From Diplonema japonicum (taxonomy: Eukaryota > Euglenozoa > Diplonemea > Diplonemida > Diplonemidae), in contig OZ025722.1 in NCBI GenBank assembly GCA_964019335.1, positions 413,877 through 477,876 on the forward strand: a DNA stretch of 64,000 nucleotides, read 5' to 3'. A model generated the notes under the pieces. It was not told the DNA's origin and did not search any database. It saw only the letters and a program-made list of their open reading frames with translations. A program made the position numbers and the translations under genes. Positions within the stretch are counted from its first letter, which is position 1. Every line of letters begins with the position of its first letter. Positions 1 to 7,951 of the stretch are shown piece by piece.

Positions 1-1286
1 CAAGGGGCGGGGTCGGTATCAGACCACTGCCGACCGAGGTCAGGACGTGGTTGTTCGGAGCACAGTGGGACAAGGCAGCACCTGTGACTGTTGAGAATTG
101 CTTCCTTGCTGCGGCAAAGATTCTCAAAAAGGTCGCGAAGGCCATGGTGTGCAGAGTGCAACTGTCGCTGACACGCAAGGCCGTCTTAGAGGCCGAGCGC
201 ATCATACGCGTGGCGGTGAAGAACCAAAACGTTGTTCTACAAAAATACTGGAAACACCTGTACAAACACTACCGTACCACCAAGGAGAAGAAAAGGGTGA
301 AGAAGCGGCAGGCACGGCGTGCTTTAGTTCCCAAACTGAAACAAAAGAACGAGAAGATCGCAATGCGGGGCGCTTATGTAAAGTTTCACAGAATCCTGAC
401 AGCTGTCATCAAATCCAGGAAACAGAACGAGCTATCTAGGGACTTAGCTGCGAAGTCGGTGAGCATTCTCGGGTGCCATTATATCCGGAAGCTTGTGAAG
501 CTCGTCCTTTCTGTGCGTTGCGCGAAACTGGAGAGCCGCACAGCCCGTCGGGTGATGTCAACATTCACAGGCAAGTTGCAAAAGTACAGCAGCAAGAAAC
601 TCATGAATAGAAAGAAGGCAGACGACTTGCAGCAGAAAAACGAAGTTGCTGTCATCTCCAAACATTACAAGAAGCTCAGCGTATGGGCGCCTGCGAATCT
701 CTTGTTCTCACGTGAGGACGTGCTTCGCGTTTCTTTCTCAGTTCAGGAAGCAGCAGGTAGGAGAAGGTTGAAAAATAAAGCCACCCAACTGCTACGTAAA
801 TGGGCATTCCAAAGGAACAAACTGTTAACCGAGACCTCACAGCAGCTGTACCACGCCAACACGTTGCTGCTCGTGCAGAAAGCTTGGAGCTTCCTCTACA
901 ACTACACCACGCTGAAAACAAAATGCAGAAAGCGACGCGCGGCTACGCTTCTTCTCAAAAGGCGGCAACGCATGGAAGCTGCGCTGGTCCCTAAAATGCG
1001 CCACTTGCTTGACAACGCCATCCTCCTCGCTAAGGAGATCGAGACAGCAGAAGCTGCAGTGCGCAACGATGTGATGGCAAAACAGCTAGCAAGCATGCCG
1101 CCTGACACGTGGGCCATGTCCTTCGACTTCAACGAGCAGATGAAATGGTCTCTCAAGCAACAAGATAAGCCTAAGCCCATTTTCAAGAAGAGGGTGTACA
1201 AGCACGACAGGTTCCAGCTGCGCCCATCGTCTGTCTCTAGGGATGAAGGCGTTGTTGGACTCTTTAAAAAGCGGCGAGTGCCATAG
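1..1286 (+). CDS. Basic alpha-helical protein, 5' end outside window
   Basis: The frame is open from base 3 to the stop at 1284-1286 and has no ATG near its left end, so the gene begins upstream of the window; at least 427 residues are visible. The protein is very rich in Lys and Arg, predicted helical, with no signal peptide or membrane segment. Two stretches resemble each other: VLQKYWKHLYKHYRTTKEKK followed by RRALVPKLKQ, and LVQKAWSFLYNYTTLKTKCR followed by EAALVPKMRH. This suggests a degenerate internal repeat of about 50 residues, somewhat like IQ or cytoskeletal helical repeats. I do not recognise the family. The sense strand and tight spacing to the next gene fit a polycistronic unit. 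Confidence 0.75.
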   Translation, partial: RGGVGIRPLPTEVRTWLFGAQWDKAAPVTVENCFLAAAKILKKVAKAMVCRVQLSLTRKAVLEAERIIRVAVKNQNVVLQKYWKHLYKHYRTTKEKKRVKKRQARRALVPKLKQKNEKIAMRGAYVKFHRILTAVIKSRKQNELSRDLAAKSVSILGCHYIRKLVKLVLSVRCAKLESRTARRVMSTFTGKLQKYSSKKLMNRKKADDLQQKNEVAVISKHYKKLSVWAPANLLFSREDVLRVSFSVQEAAGRRRLKNKATQLLRKWAFQRNKLLTETSQQLYHANTLLLVQKAWSFLYNYTTLKTKCRKRRAATLLLKRRQRMEAALVPKMRHLLDNAILLAKEIETAEAAVRNDVMAKQLASMPPDTWAMSFDFNEQMKWSLKQQDKPKPIFKKRVYKHDRFQLRPSSVSRDEGVVGLFKKRRVP

Positions 1287-1328
1287 TCTTTCCAGCTATG
1301 CATGTCTCGTTTCTTATTTGTTGATCGT

Positions 1329-1359
1329 CGTTTTTCTATATATTTCACTCAAAATACAG
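1329..1359 (+). promoter_or_regulatory. Candidate SL trans-splice acceptor
   Basis: A T/C-rich tract ends in ACAG at 1356-1359, 13 bases before the ATG at 1373. The layout fits a spliced-leader acceptor; it could also be a 5'UTR cis-intron end. Confidence 0.55.
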
Positions 1360-1372
1360 AATACCAACAAAG

Positions 1373-3688
1373 ATGGACATCGAAATGGACCCACGCGAAG
1401 CGACACCTTCTATGGAGCAGCACGCTCCGGAGGTGGCTACACCAGAGCAGAGAGTGTATGAGACCACACCTAAGATAGCATCGACGATAAAAGAAAACGC
1501 ACGCGAGGCAACTGTGACCCCAGCAAGGGTGCTCCGCCTCGGGAGCGAAGAGTCTGAGGTGAAATGGACAGGTTGGGATTGGGGTTCACAGGTGACAGAG
1601 GAGCTGGCTTTCTCCTTCTTCGGAAGGTCATACGTGATGATGCTGTTGCTGTCATCACTTTGCTTCACAATCCTGTTAGCTCTGCGTTTGGGGAGCTCTG
1701 TAGCTATCAAGGTGTTTGTGCCGGAGGACCCACACTTGTGGGGCACCCTCGCTATGTTGCTTTCGCTTGCTTCACTCCTCATCTTCTTTAGCTCTGTTAT
1801 CAACATGGTTCTTCAGCTCACACGCTCCTGGTACCGGCTCACCCGTGATACGGTGCATGTGTTTTACCTCCCCAACGCTTCGTACGACCAGGAAGCCATA
1901 AGGACTAGGAACCGGTACCTTGCTGTGCTGTACATGGCGGTGCTTGTCATCCCCGTGCTTGCAGGGTTCGGCGTATCGCTCCAAGACACTGCACTTAGCT
2001 TCATCGGTGTGACCAGCTTCTACTCTTTTGCTGCTTTCAACTGCATCGTGGCGTGCGTGTGGATGTTCATGTGGTGGAAGTCGGTGAAGAGCAAGTATGC
2101 AACATGGCAGAAGGGTGTCCTTACTAAGAAGCAGTGCAATGAGGAAGATGAAGACGACCAGGTACCTTGGGAAAGCAAGTTGTTCAGCAACCCTCTTGTG
2201 ATGGCGGAATTCGGGTTGGACGTGCTGAGTGCCAGGATGCACGGCGTGCTGATGTTGGTGTGCGTTGTGTGGGTGCTCTTGATGGTAGTCATGATGAGCC
2301 TGTCCATTGGAAGCATCTTGTGGGTGGTCGTGGTTCTTGCGATCATTGTCAGTGGACTGCTGCTCAGCTTCATGGCAGGGAAGCCTTCGAAGCGTGCCTC
2401 CAAGATTGCCAAGCACCAAAGGTACCTGACGTATGTTACGGGCTTCGCATGGTTGCTGTTCATCTTGTTGGGCCTCATTGGCAGCATGATGCACGGCAGC
2501 CTCATCGTGGCTAACCTTCTGCTGCTTGCTGCAACGCAGCTCCAGACACTTCGCAGACATGATCTGCATGCCTTCGACGAGTGGGTGTTGCCGGACTGCG
2601 ATGAAGACGAGGTGGCTTACACAAGGTGCCTAAACATCATACCTTGCAGCGGTGTGCTGCGGTCGTTCGTTCCTTCATCGTGCCTCCCCAAGAAGCTTAA
2701 GAAAGCGAAGGCACGCCGCGAGGCCGTTGATAACGTCGTTGTGTCGCACCACTGTGAGGCCATCGAGTACAAGTACAACACCACTCACAGGGTGCTCACT
2801 GCCGACCTTAAGATCAGCTTTGCTCTGATACTTGCCCTCATCGTGCTTATGTGCTCTGTGCTGCCGTATGGTGACGAGCTCAAAGGCTCCCTCACACGGG
2901 AAGTGGTATCGGCAAACAGTTCAACCGTGCAAAATGCAGAGCAGCAGTTTCCAGTGTGCGGGATGACATGGGGCGGGGTGTCGATGTCGGAGCTGGCGAT
3001 GCTTGTGCTGCTCACGGAGCATGCGGAACCTGGCGTTCTCGAAGAGGACTTGAGGGTAAGCCAACTATTCGAACTCAAGGCTATTGACAACAGCAGCCGG
3101 GACGCGACCATCACGCACTTCAATGCCATGGGCCGTGATGTTGATGTCATCGTAGTGAGCAGCACTGGTGGTGACACTGCACAGCGATGGGCCATGGACC
3201 TTGACCTGTGGGGCGACGCAGTCTTAGCAAAGGTACTGACTTTGCTAAACCCATTCATGGGTGCCTGGTCAGAGGAACATATGAAGGATTTCGTGTCCTT
3301 CACGGCAGACATCACGGGTCTATTCAGAAGCAGGGCCATCCCTACCAATGTCATCAAGTACATCGAAGGCGCTAAACTAGCATCCAACACGGTGGTTGTG
3401 TCACACGGGGCAACCGCTGGGAAGCTCCTCCTAGTGGCACACGACATACCTCACCTTGTGGTGACTTTTGGCTCACCGGGCAGCACCTACACTGGGAACA
3501 GCGCTCCCGTGTCCTCTACGCATATCGTTCCTGAGAACTCTCTGTTATCCCTCCTCGACAAGCACGCAGGCTACGTGCAGCACCTTCCCTGTACTGGTAC
3601 TCTCTCGGATTGCCAGTCTCTTTCACGCACTGTGTGCTCCCTTATTGCTAGCTGCGGTCTTGCAGACCTGAAGCTTAGTGTTTGTTAA
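1373..3688 (+). CDS. Multi-pass membrane protein with lipase-like C-terminal domain
   Basis: 771 residues from an ATG just after a likely SL acceptor. A polar N-terminus of about 85 residues is followed by hydrophobic segments near 87-106, 123-147, 182-202, 213-235, two near 285-330, two near 352-390, and one near 480-500. The last 250 residues are soluble. They hold VVVSHGATAG (Ser677-Gly683) followed by HLVVTFGSPGS, an arrangement like the nucleophile elbow and GSP strand of class-3 lipases. The usual G-H-S-L-G-G is not preserved and the nucleophile position reads Ala, so activity is doubtful. Membrane proteins of this shape with lipase-like tails are known in kinetoplastids; that link is inference. 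No paralogue in the window. Confidence 0.7.
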   Translation: MDIEMDPREATPSMEQHAPEVATPEQRVYETTPKIASTIKENAREATVTPARVLRLGSEESEVKWTGWDWGSQVTEELAFSFFGRSYVMMLLLSSLCFTILLALRLGSSVAIKVFVPEDPHLWGTLAMLLSLASLLIFFSSVINMVLQLTRSWYRLTRDTVHVFYLPNASYDQEAIRTRNRYLAVLYMAVLVIPVLAGFGVSLQDTALSFIGVTSFYSFAAFNCIVACVWMFMWWKSVKSKYATWQKGVLTKKQCNEEDEDDQVPWESKLFSNPLVMAEFGLDVLSARMHGVLMLVCVVWVLLMVVMMSLSIGSILWVVVVLAIIVSGLLLSFMAGKPSKRASKIAKHQRYLTYVTGFAWLLFILLGLIGSMMHGSLIVANLLLLAATQLQTLRRHDLHAFDEWVLPDCDEDEVAYTRCLNIIPCSGVLRSFVPSSCLPKKLKKAKARREAVDNVVVSHHCEAIEYKYNTTHRVLTADLKISFALILALIVLMCSVLPYGDELKGSLTREVVSANSSTVQNAEQQFPVCGMTWGGVSMSELAMLVLLTEHAEPGVLEEDLRVSQLFELKAIDNSSRDATITHFNAMGRDVDVIVVSSTGGDTAQRWAMDLDLWGDAVLAKVLTLLNPFMGAWSEEHMKDFVSFTADITGLFRSRAIPTNVIKYIEGAKLASNTVVVSHGATAGKLLLVAHDIPHLVVTFGSPGSTYTGNSAPVSSTHIVPENSLLSLLDKHAGYVQHLPCTGTLSDCQSLSRTVCSLIASCGLADLKLSVC

Positions 3689-3821
3689 GAAGATGCTTTT
3701 CTTTTAGATTTCCCTCCCCGCCATCTATTTATAAAAAGAATATAGATTTGTTAGATCGTAGAAACTATTCCCCCCCCTCCCCCCCCTTTTTTTTATCGCT
3801 CGATTACTTTAAGAGTAACTC

Positions 3822-3867
3822 GTGTGTTTTTTTTGATTTCTCTGCTTTTGACGTATGTATTCATCAG
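3822..3867 (+). promoter_or_regulatory. Candidate SL trans-splice acceptor
   Basis: A T-rich tract ending TCATCAG at 3867, eight bases before the ATG at 3875. It argues against reading the frame from the upstream GTG at 3824. Confidence 0.6.
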
Positions 3868-3874
3868 GAGCAAG

Positions 3875-5257
3875 ATGCAAGTCGCTGGTGTAGCGGAGAT
3901 GGAGAGCTTGCGGTTTGGGAACGACGGGGTGCAGGATGGCCCTGGGCCGGGGGCGTATAGCATACCTGATGGAATGGCAGATGATAACAAAAAGTGGTTG
4001 GTGGCTGCGACTTGGTCGAAAGGAGAAAGGCAAGCCGCGACCGAATTTGGGACACCAGGGCCCGCAACGTATGAAGTGGGCACTCCGTTTGGTGCATTGA
4101 GCCCGAAAGTGAAATTCGGACACTCAAAGAGGTTCCCTGATGGAAACGACACACGCTGCCATGCGTATCTACAGCTAGACCACGCACCTGCTTCCCCTAG
4201 CCCTGTGAAGGGCACCTTTTCTCTAGCTGCAGATCGCTCCACGGCGCACCCCACTTCTTCTCCAGGCCCGAAATACTATATCCAAGGCATGGGGTCCACC
4301 GCTGATGTTTTGTTGCAGCGACGCCGCCGCCGCCATGTTTCCACAGCTCCCAGATTTCCCGAAGCCCATGAACGTTCCCCTGGTCCGATATACAGCATCA
4401 ACAACAGGTCCACCAAGGGTGTCAAGTTGCCGCCTCGCACGCCAAGCTCAGATAGAAAAGCAAAATATCTTGCAGACACACACGCATCGGTTGAGCCGTT
4501 CATGAGCGATGGTACGAGGCTGATCCAAAAGAATGGAGAGCTCGTGAAGGTGTTCGTGTCCACAGGAGCCACAGCGTCATCGGGTGCCTTCGGGAAAAAG
4601 ACAAAGCGCGACACGATATTTTACAAAAGCGACGACGGGCCTGGCCCGCAGAATTATGAGGTGCACGACGAGGAGGTGAAGAGGAGTAATCCCGCATTTT
4701 CCTTCGGGTCACACCAAGGCACGAGTTATGAGCTACAGAACGACGGCAAAAAGGCGGGCACGGCAAAACCCATGGAGAGAAAGCCGAATACCGATTCGCA
4801 AGCTGTCCCCGGGCCAGGGGCATATGTTCTGGAAAGCAAGTCCAACGGGCCTTCTTTCAGTATTGCATATCCTGTCGGTCCTGTTCCCAAGGCGACACCT
4901 GGGCCGACGTCCTACAAGCAGAACGTGCAAAGAACTAACAAACCCAAGGTACCTACTTTTTCACGTTCTTCTCGATTCAAGGAACTCAGCGAAACGGTTC
5001 CTGGTCCGGGGTATTACGCCAACCCTGCCTTGTCGAAGGGCTGCAAGCACGGTGTTTCCACATCGTGCCCAGATGTCATCGGCTGGATGGAGAAGAAGAA
5101 GCAAGCGGCCATTAAACACAAAGAAGCTTGTGTGGAAATGAGCCGGAGGATGGTGATCATGGGGAGCTTCTCGGAGCACTCGCCGCAAAGAAACTCCGTC
5201 TTGCCAGAGCAAGTGGCCGAGAGGCCTCGGGGGACAACACGCACCATTTGGTACTAA
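3875..5257 (+). CDS. STPGR (SHIPPO/ODF3-like) repeat protein
   Basis: 460 residues. At least eight sperm-tail PG-rich repeats are visible: GPGPGAYSI (about 22-30), GTPGPATYEV (59-68), SPGPKYYIQ, SPGPIYSI, GPGPQNYEV, VPGPGAYVL, TPGPTSYKQ and VPGPGYYANP. Several are followed by a strand of the FSFG/FGSHQ kind. Proteins of this family bind microtubules in axonemes and basal bodies, so this is probably a flagellar or subpellicular microtubule protein. There is no signal peptide or membrane segment. The open frame runs 17 codons further upstream but through the presumed SL acceptor, so the start is set at 3875. Confidence 0.85.
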   Translation: MQVAGVAEMESLRFGNDGVQDGPGPGAYSIPDGMADDNKKWLVAATWSKGERQAATEFGTPGPATYEVGTPFGALSPKVKFGHSKRFPDGNDTRCHAYLQLDHAPASPSPVKGTFSLAADRSTAHPTSSPGPKYYIQGMGSTADVLLQRRRRRHVSTAPRFPEAHERSPGPIYSINNRSTKGVKLPPRTPSSDRKAKYLADTHASVEPFMSDGTRLIQKNGELVKVFVSTGATASSGAFGKKTKRDTIFYKSDDGPGPQNYEVHDEEVKRSNPAFSFGSHQGTSYELQNDGKKAGTAKPMERKPNTDSQAVPGPGAYVLESKSNGPSFSIAYPVGPVPKATPGPTSYKQNVQRTNKPKVPTFSRSSRFKELSETVPGPGYYANPALSKGCKHGVSTSCPDVIGWMEKKKQAAIKHKEACVEMSRRMVIMGSFSEHSPQRNSVLPEQVAERPRGTTRTIWY

Positions 5258-5277
5258 AGACTAGACGTTTCCTTTTT

Positions 5278-5317
5278 ATTTCCTTCTCTTTTTTTTTCTC
5301 TCGTATCCCGTATCCAG
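5278..5317 (+). promoter_or_regulatory. Candidate SL trans-splice acceptor
   Basis: Long T/C tract ending TATCCAG at 5317, 22 bases before the ATG at 5340. One of the clearest acceptor-like sites in the window. Confidence 0.65.
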
Positions 5318-5339
5318 GGTACCATTTATAACAAAGATC

Positions 5340-6137
5340 ATGGCAAACCAACATGTAGCTGAGACCTTCTCCATGAAGGGGAAATACTGCCTGGTGACGG
5401 GAGCGTCATCTGGGTTGGGAGCGCATTTTGCTAAATGCTACGCGAAGAGTGGCGCGGCGGGAATCGCTGTGCTAGCAAGGCGTGCGGAGTTGTTGAAAGA
5501 ATTAGAGGCAGAGCTTAGAACGCTGAGCCCCGACGCCAAGGTCGTGTCGTGCCAGTGCGACGTCACATCCCGCGAGTCGGTGTTCAAGGCCTTTGATGCT
5601 GTGGAGATTGTGTTCGGACGCCCTGTAGACGTTGTCGTGAACAACGCAGGTGCAGGCGGACACGCTCACTTCTTGAATGTCGCAGACAATCAATACGATC
5701 ACATGACGAATGTGAATGTGCGCGGGTGTTGGTACGTAGCGCAGGAAGCTGCCAAGCGCCTTGTCGCAACGAAACGAGAAGGCACCATCATCAACATCGC
5801 GTCCATCCTGGGTCTACGTGTCAGGGCCACCAATTCACTGTACGCAACAACAAAGGCAGCACTTGTACAGATGACGAAGGGGATGGCGTTGGATCTGGCG
5901 GCGCACAATATCCGTGCGAATGCGATCTGCCCTGGGTACTACCGCACCCCAATGACTGAGAAGGCCTTCGAGGACGGGAAGCCCAGGCCGGCCTTGATCG
6001 AGAAGATCCCCTCCAAACGGGTGGGCTTGTTCCACGAGCTTGACGGGGCGCTGTTGCTGCTGTCGAGCAACGCTTCCAGCAACATGACAGGCTCCGTTAT
6101 CGCAGTCGATGGCGGGCACTTGCTGTCGTCATTGTAA
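5340..6137 (+). CDS. Short-chain dehydrogenase/reductase (SDR)
   Basis: 265 residues, full length for the classical SDR family. The NAD(P)-binding motif TGASSGLG lies at about 20-27, NNAGAGG at about 100, the catalytic Ser in INIASILG, and the YxxxK pair in SLYATTKAA. The PG motif ICPGYYRTPM follows. An Arg pair (LARRAEL) after the second strand hints at NADPH. The C-terminus GSVIAVDGG is typical of FabG and gluconate-5-dehydrogenase-like enzymes. The substrate cannot be told from sequence. No targeting signal is obvious and the last residues (LSSL) are not a clear PTS1. Confidence 0.93.
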   Translation: MANQHVAETFSMKGKYCLVTGASSGLGAHFAKCYAKSGAAGIAVLARRAELLKELEAELRTLSPDAKVVSCQCDVTSRESVFKAFDAVEIVFGRPVDVVVNNAGAGGHAHFLNVADNQYDHMTNVNVRGCWYVAQEAAKRLVATKREGTIINIASILGLRVRATNSLYATTKAALVQMTKGMALDLAAHNIRANAICPGYYRTPMTEKAFEDGKPRPALIEKIPSKRVGLFHELDGALLLLSSNASSNMTGSVIAVDGGHLLSSL

Positions 6138-6243
6138 AAGCATGCAGTGAGTTTCTTTATGGGGGGGTGAGCGCTCCCCCCTCCCCCCAAAAAAAAAAAA
6201 CGTCAAATAATAAAGGATACTGAGGTCCGGTACCCGCAGTGAC

Positions 6244-6275
<32 letters not shown>

Positions 6276-6774
6276 CACGAAATAATAGAAGAACTTGTCG
6301 TTTTTTTTTTTTTTTATCCTCGCTAGTAAGGGGGGAAACAGTAAAAGGCAAGAACCTGCAGAAGTATATCCTAATTCGACACAACGAAAACCATTTATCT
6401 TGTTTAACCATATTGCATTTGAAGTTAAAAAAAAAGAAGAAGAAGGAAAGTGTGACGTGCCAAACAACCAGCTACTGAGTAAACGTCTCAAGTCACTTCC
6501 AACCCACCTAGTGGGTACGGCCTTAACAAGTCGAAAGAAAAAGTGAAATTTTATTTTAAAAAAAAAAAGTGAAAGATATTGTTTCTTAAATACTGTTCGC
6601 AAACCAACGTATACGATCTTCTTTTGAATGCTCGTTTTTTTTTTTTTTTCCCTTTTTTTTTTTGTTTTTTTTTTTCTTTTTCTCTGTTGATATTTAAACA
6701 AAAAAGAAGGGGAGGAAACGTGTCAATTCCCAGGATATATTCAAGCCTTTAAAACCTTCAACCTTTAAATAAAA
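6138..6774. other. Intergenic spacer, homopolymer-rich
   Basis: No gene seen. It holds a 30-base A run (6245-6274), several T runs of 10-20 bases (6300-6315, 6635-6680) and short mixed sequence. The pyrimidine-rich stretch near 6635-6690 followed by CCCAG at 6733 may serve trans-splicing of the next gene. Confidence 0.7.
6690..6733 (+). promoter_or_regulatory. Candidate SL trans-splice acceptor
   Basis: AG at 6732-6733 in AATTCCCAG, 41 bases before the ATG at 6775. The strong pyrimidine tract lies 50-100 bases further upstream, so this call is weaker than the others. Confidence 0.4.
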
Positions 6775-7776
6775 ATGGCTCTGCCCGCTCCCGCGCCCAC
6801 CTGCTTGAGGGAATACTCCGGTGTCATACTCTCCATGCTACATGAGAGGAAACCCAAAACCGTCGAGGGTCTTACAAAGGAAATGCACGAGTTGCCGCCG
6901 TTCATACCAAAGGTGTACTGGGCGGCACTGGGTGACCTACTTAAGAAAGCTGAGCGGCCGAGCGAAGGTGTGATACCGGGTGAGAAATGGATAAGCTTGC
7001 GGCTTGACGGGACCGGGTTTTCGAAGTACATAAAAATGCTGCGAAGGACGAACATACTTCAGAAGGGGTACAGCGGTGAGTTCGCAAACATAATGCAAGA
7101 ATGCCTGCAGGACCTGATGGAGTTCTCGCATGCGTGGGTGGGCTACTCACAAAGCGATGAGATGTCCCTCTTGATACCGCCTGCTAGGGTGATACGAGGT
7201 GCCCAGTCATGCCACATGCGAAACGGGCGTGTTCAGAAGCTCGCGTCCCTGAACGCAGCAAGGGTGACCGCCGTCTTCAATCATGAAGTGATGAAACTGT
7301 GTGCAAGCAAGGGGCTGCCTCCTCCTGACAGGTCGCACCTCGCCACCTTCGACTGCAGAGTTGGCTCCTACGACACGGAACGCGAAGCACTGTCCTTGCT
7401 ATTGTGGCGGTCGTACGACTCCGGTATAAACGGTGTTACAGACGCTTGCTTCCACCAGAAGGGTGTGCTGCCGGGTGCCAAAGAGGCCGTCGCTGCTGGC
7501 AATGACCAGAAGCTTGCCTTCCTGATGAAGCACAATCTACTCCCACTGCATCCCCACCAGGCCTACGGTTCTTTCTGCATACGGAAGAGGGCACCGCATA
7601 TAGGCTACAACCCTGTTACAAAGGAAGAGGTTCACACCACTCGTTCGAAGTTGTTCATGAAGAATCAGTGTTTTCTCACCATGTTCAAGGATGGTGGGGT
7701 GGAATATGTGGACGAGAGACTGGAGGAGGAGAAAGAGAAAGAAGTTGAAAAGGAAACGCACTCTGATGATGAATGA
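6775..7776 (+). CDS. THG1: tRNA-His guanylyltransferase family (Thg1/TLP)
   Basis: 333 residues. The polymerase-palm metal-binding motifs are present: LRLDGTGFSKY (first Asp, as in RLDGxxF) and GYSQSDEMSLL (the SDE motif with the second Asp). Later come FDCRVGSYDTEREALSLL with W-R-x-x-D and the usual Asn, and NPVTKEEVHTTRSKLF near the end. Thg1 adds G-1 to tRNA-His in a 3'-5' direction; Thg1-like proteins repair tRNA 5' ends. The protein is longer than typical Thg1 because of an N-terminal extension of about 55 residues and an acidic tail (EEEKEKEVEKETHSDDE). Whether it is Thg1 proper or a mitochondrial editing-type TLP is open. Confidence 0.85.
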   Translation: MALPAPAPTCLREYSGVILSMLHERKPKTVEGLTKEMHELPPFIPKVYWAALGDLLKKAERPSEGVIPGEKWISLRLDGTGFSKYIKMLRRTNILQKGYSGEFANIMQECLQDLMEFSHAWVGYSQSDEMSLLIPPARVIRGAQSCHMRNGRVQKLASLNAARVTAVFNHEVMKLCASKGLPPPDRSHLATFDCRVGSYDTEREALSLLLWRSYDSGINGVTDACFHQKGVLPGAKEAVAAGNDQKLAFLMKHNLLPLHPHQAYGSFCIRKRAPHIGYNPVTKEEVHTTRSKLFMKNQCFLTMFKDGGVEYVDERLEEEKEKEVEKETHSDDE

Positions 7777-7899
7777 GAAGAGTGTGAAAAAAAAAAAGTG
7801 AGAACTATTAATAAGATTTCAGCGGACATGAACAGGCCTAACCTTTTTCCTGTTCCCTCGAGTGTCGCTGGTAGTTCACATTTCTTTCTCTCTAGTTAA

Positions 7900-7944
7900 T
7901 TGCTTGGAGCGTTTTAAAACTGTCACTATAGCTGCCATTCACAG
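7900..7944 (+). promoter_or_regulatory. Candidate SL trans-splice acceptor
   Basis: AG at 7943-7944 in CATTCACAG, eight bases before the ATG at 7952. The pyrimidine tract is weak. Confidence 0.45.
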
Positions 7945-7951
7945 GTTTGGG

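Noticed and set aside
1772-2569. Long open frame on the minus strand opposite the membrane-protein gene
   Set aside because: It mirrors codon bias of the + strand gene, has no domain or acceptor, and is His/Gln-rich as such shadows are.
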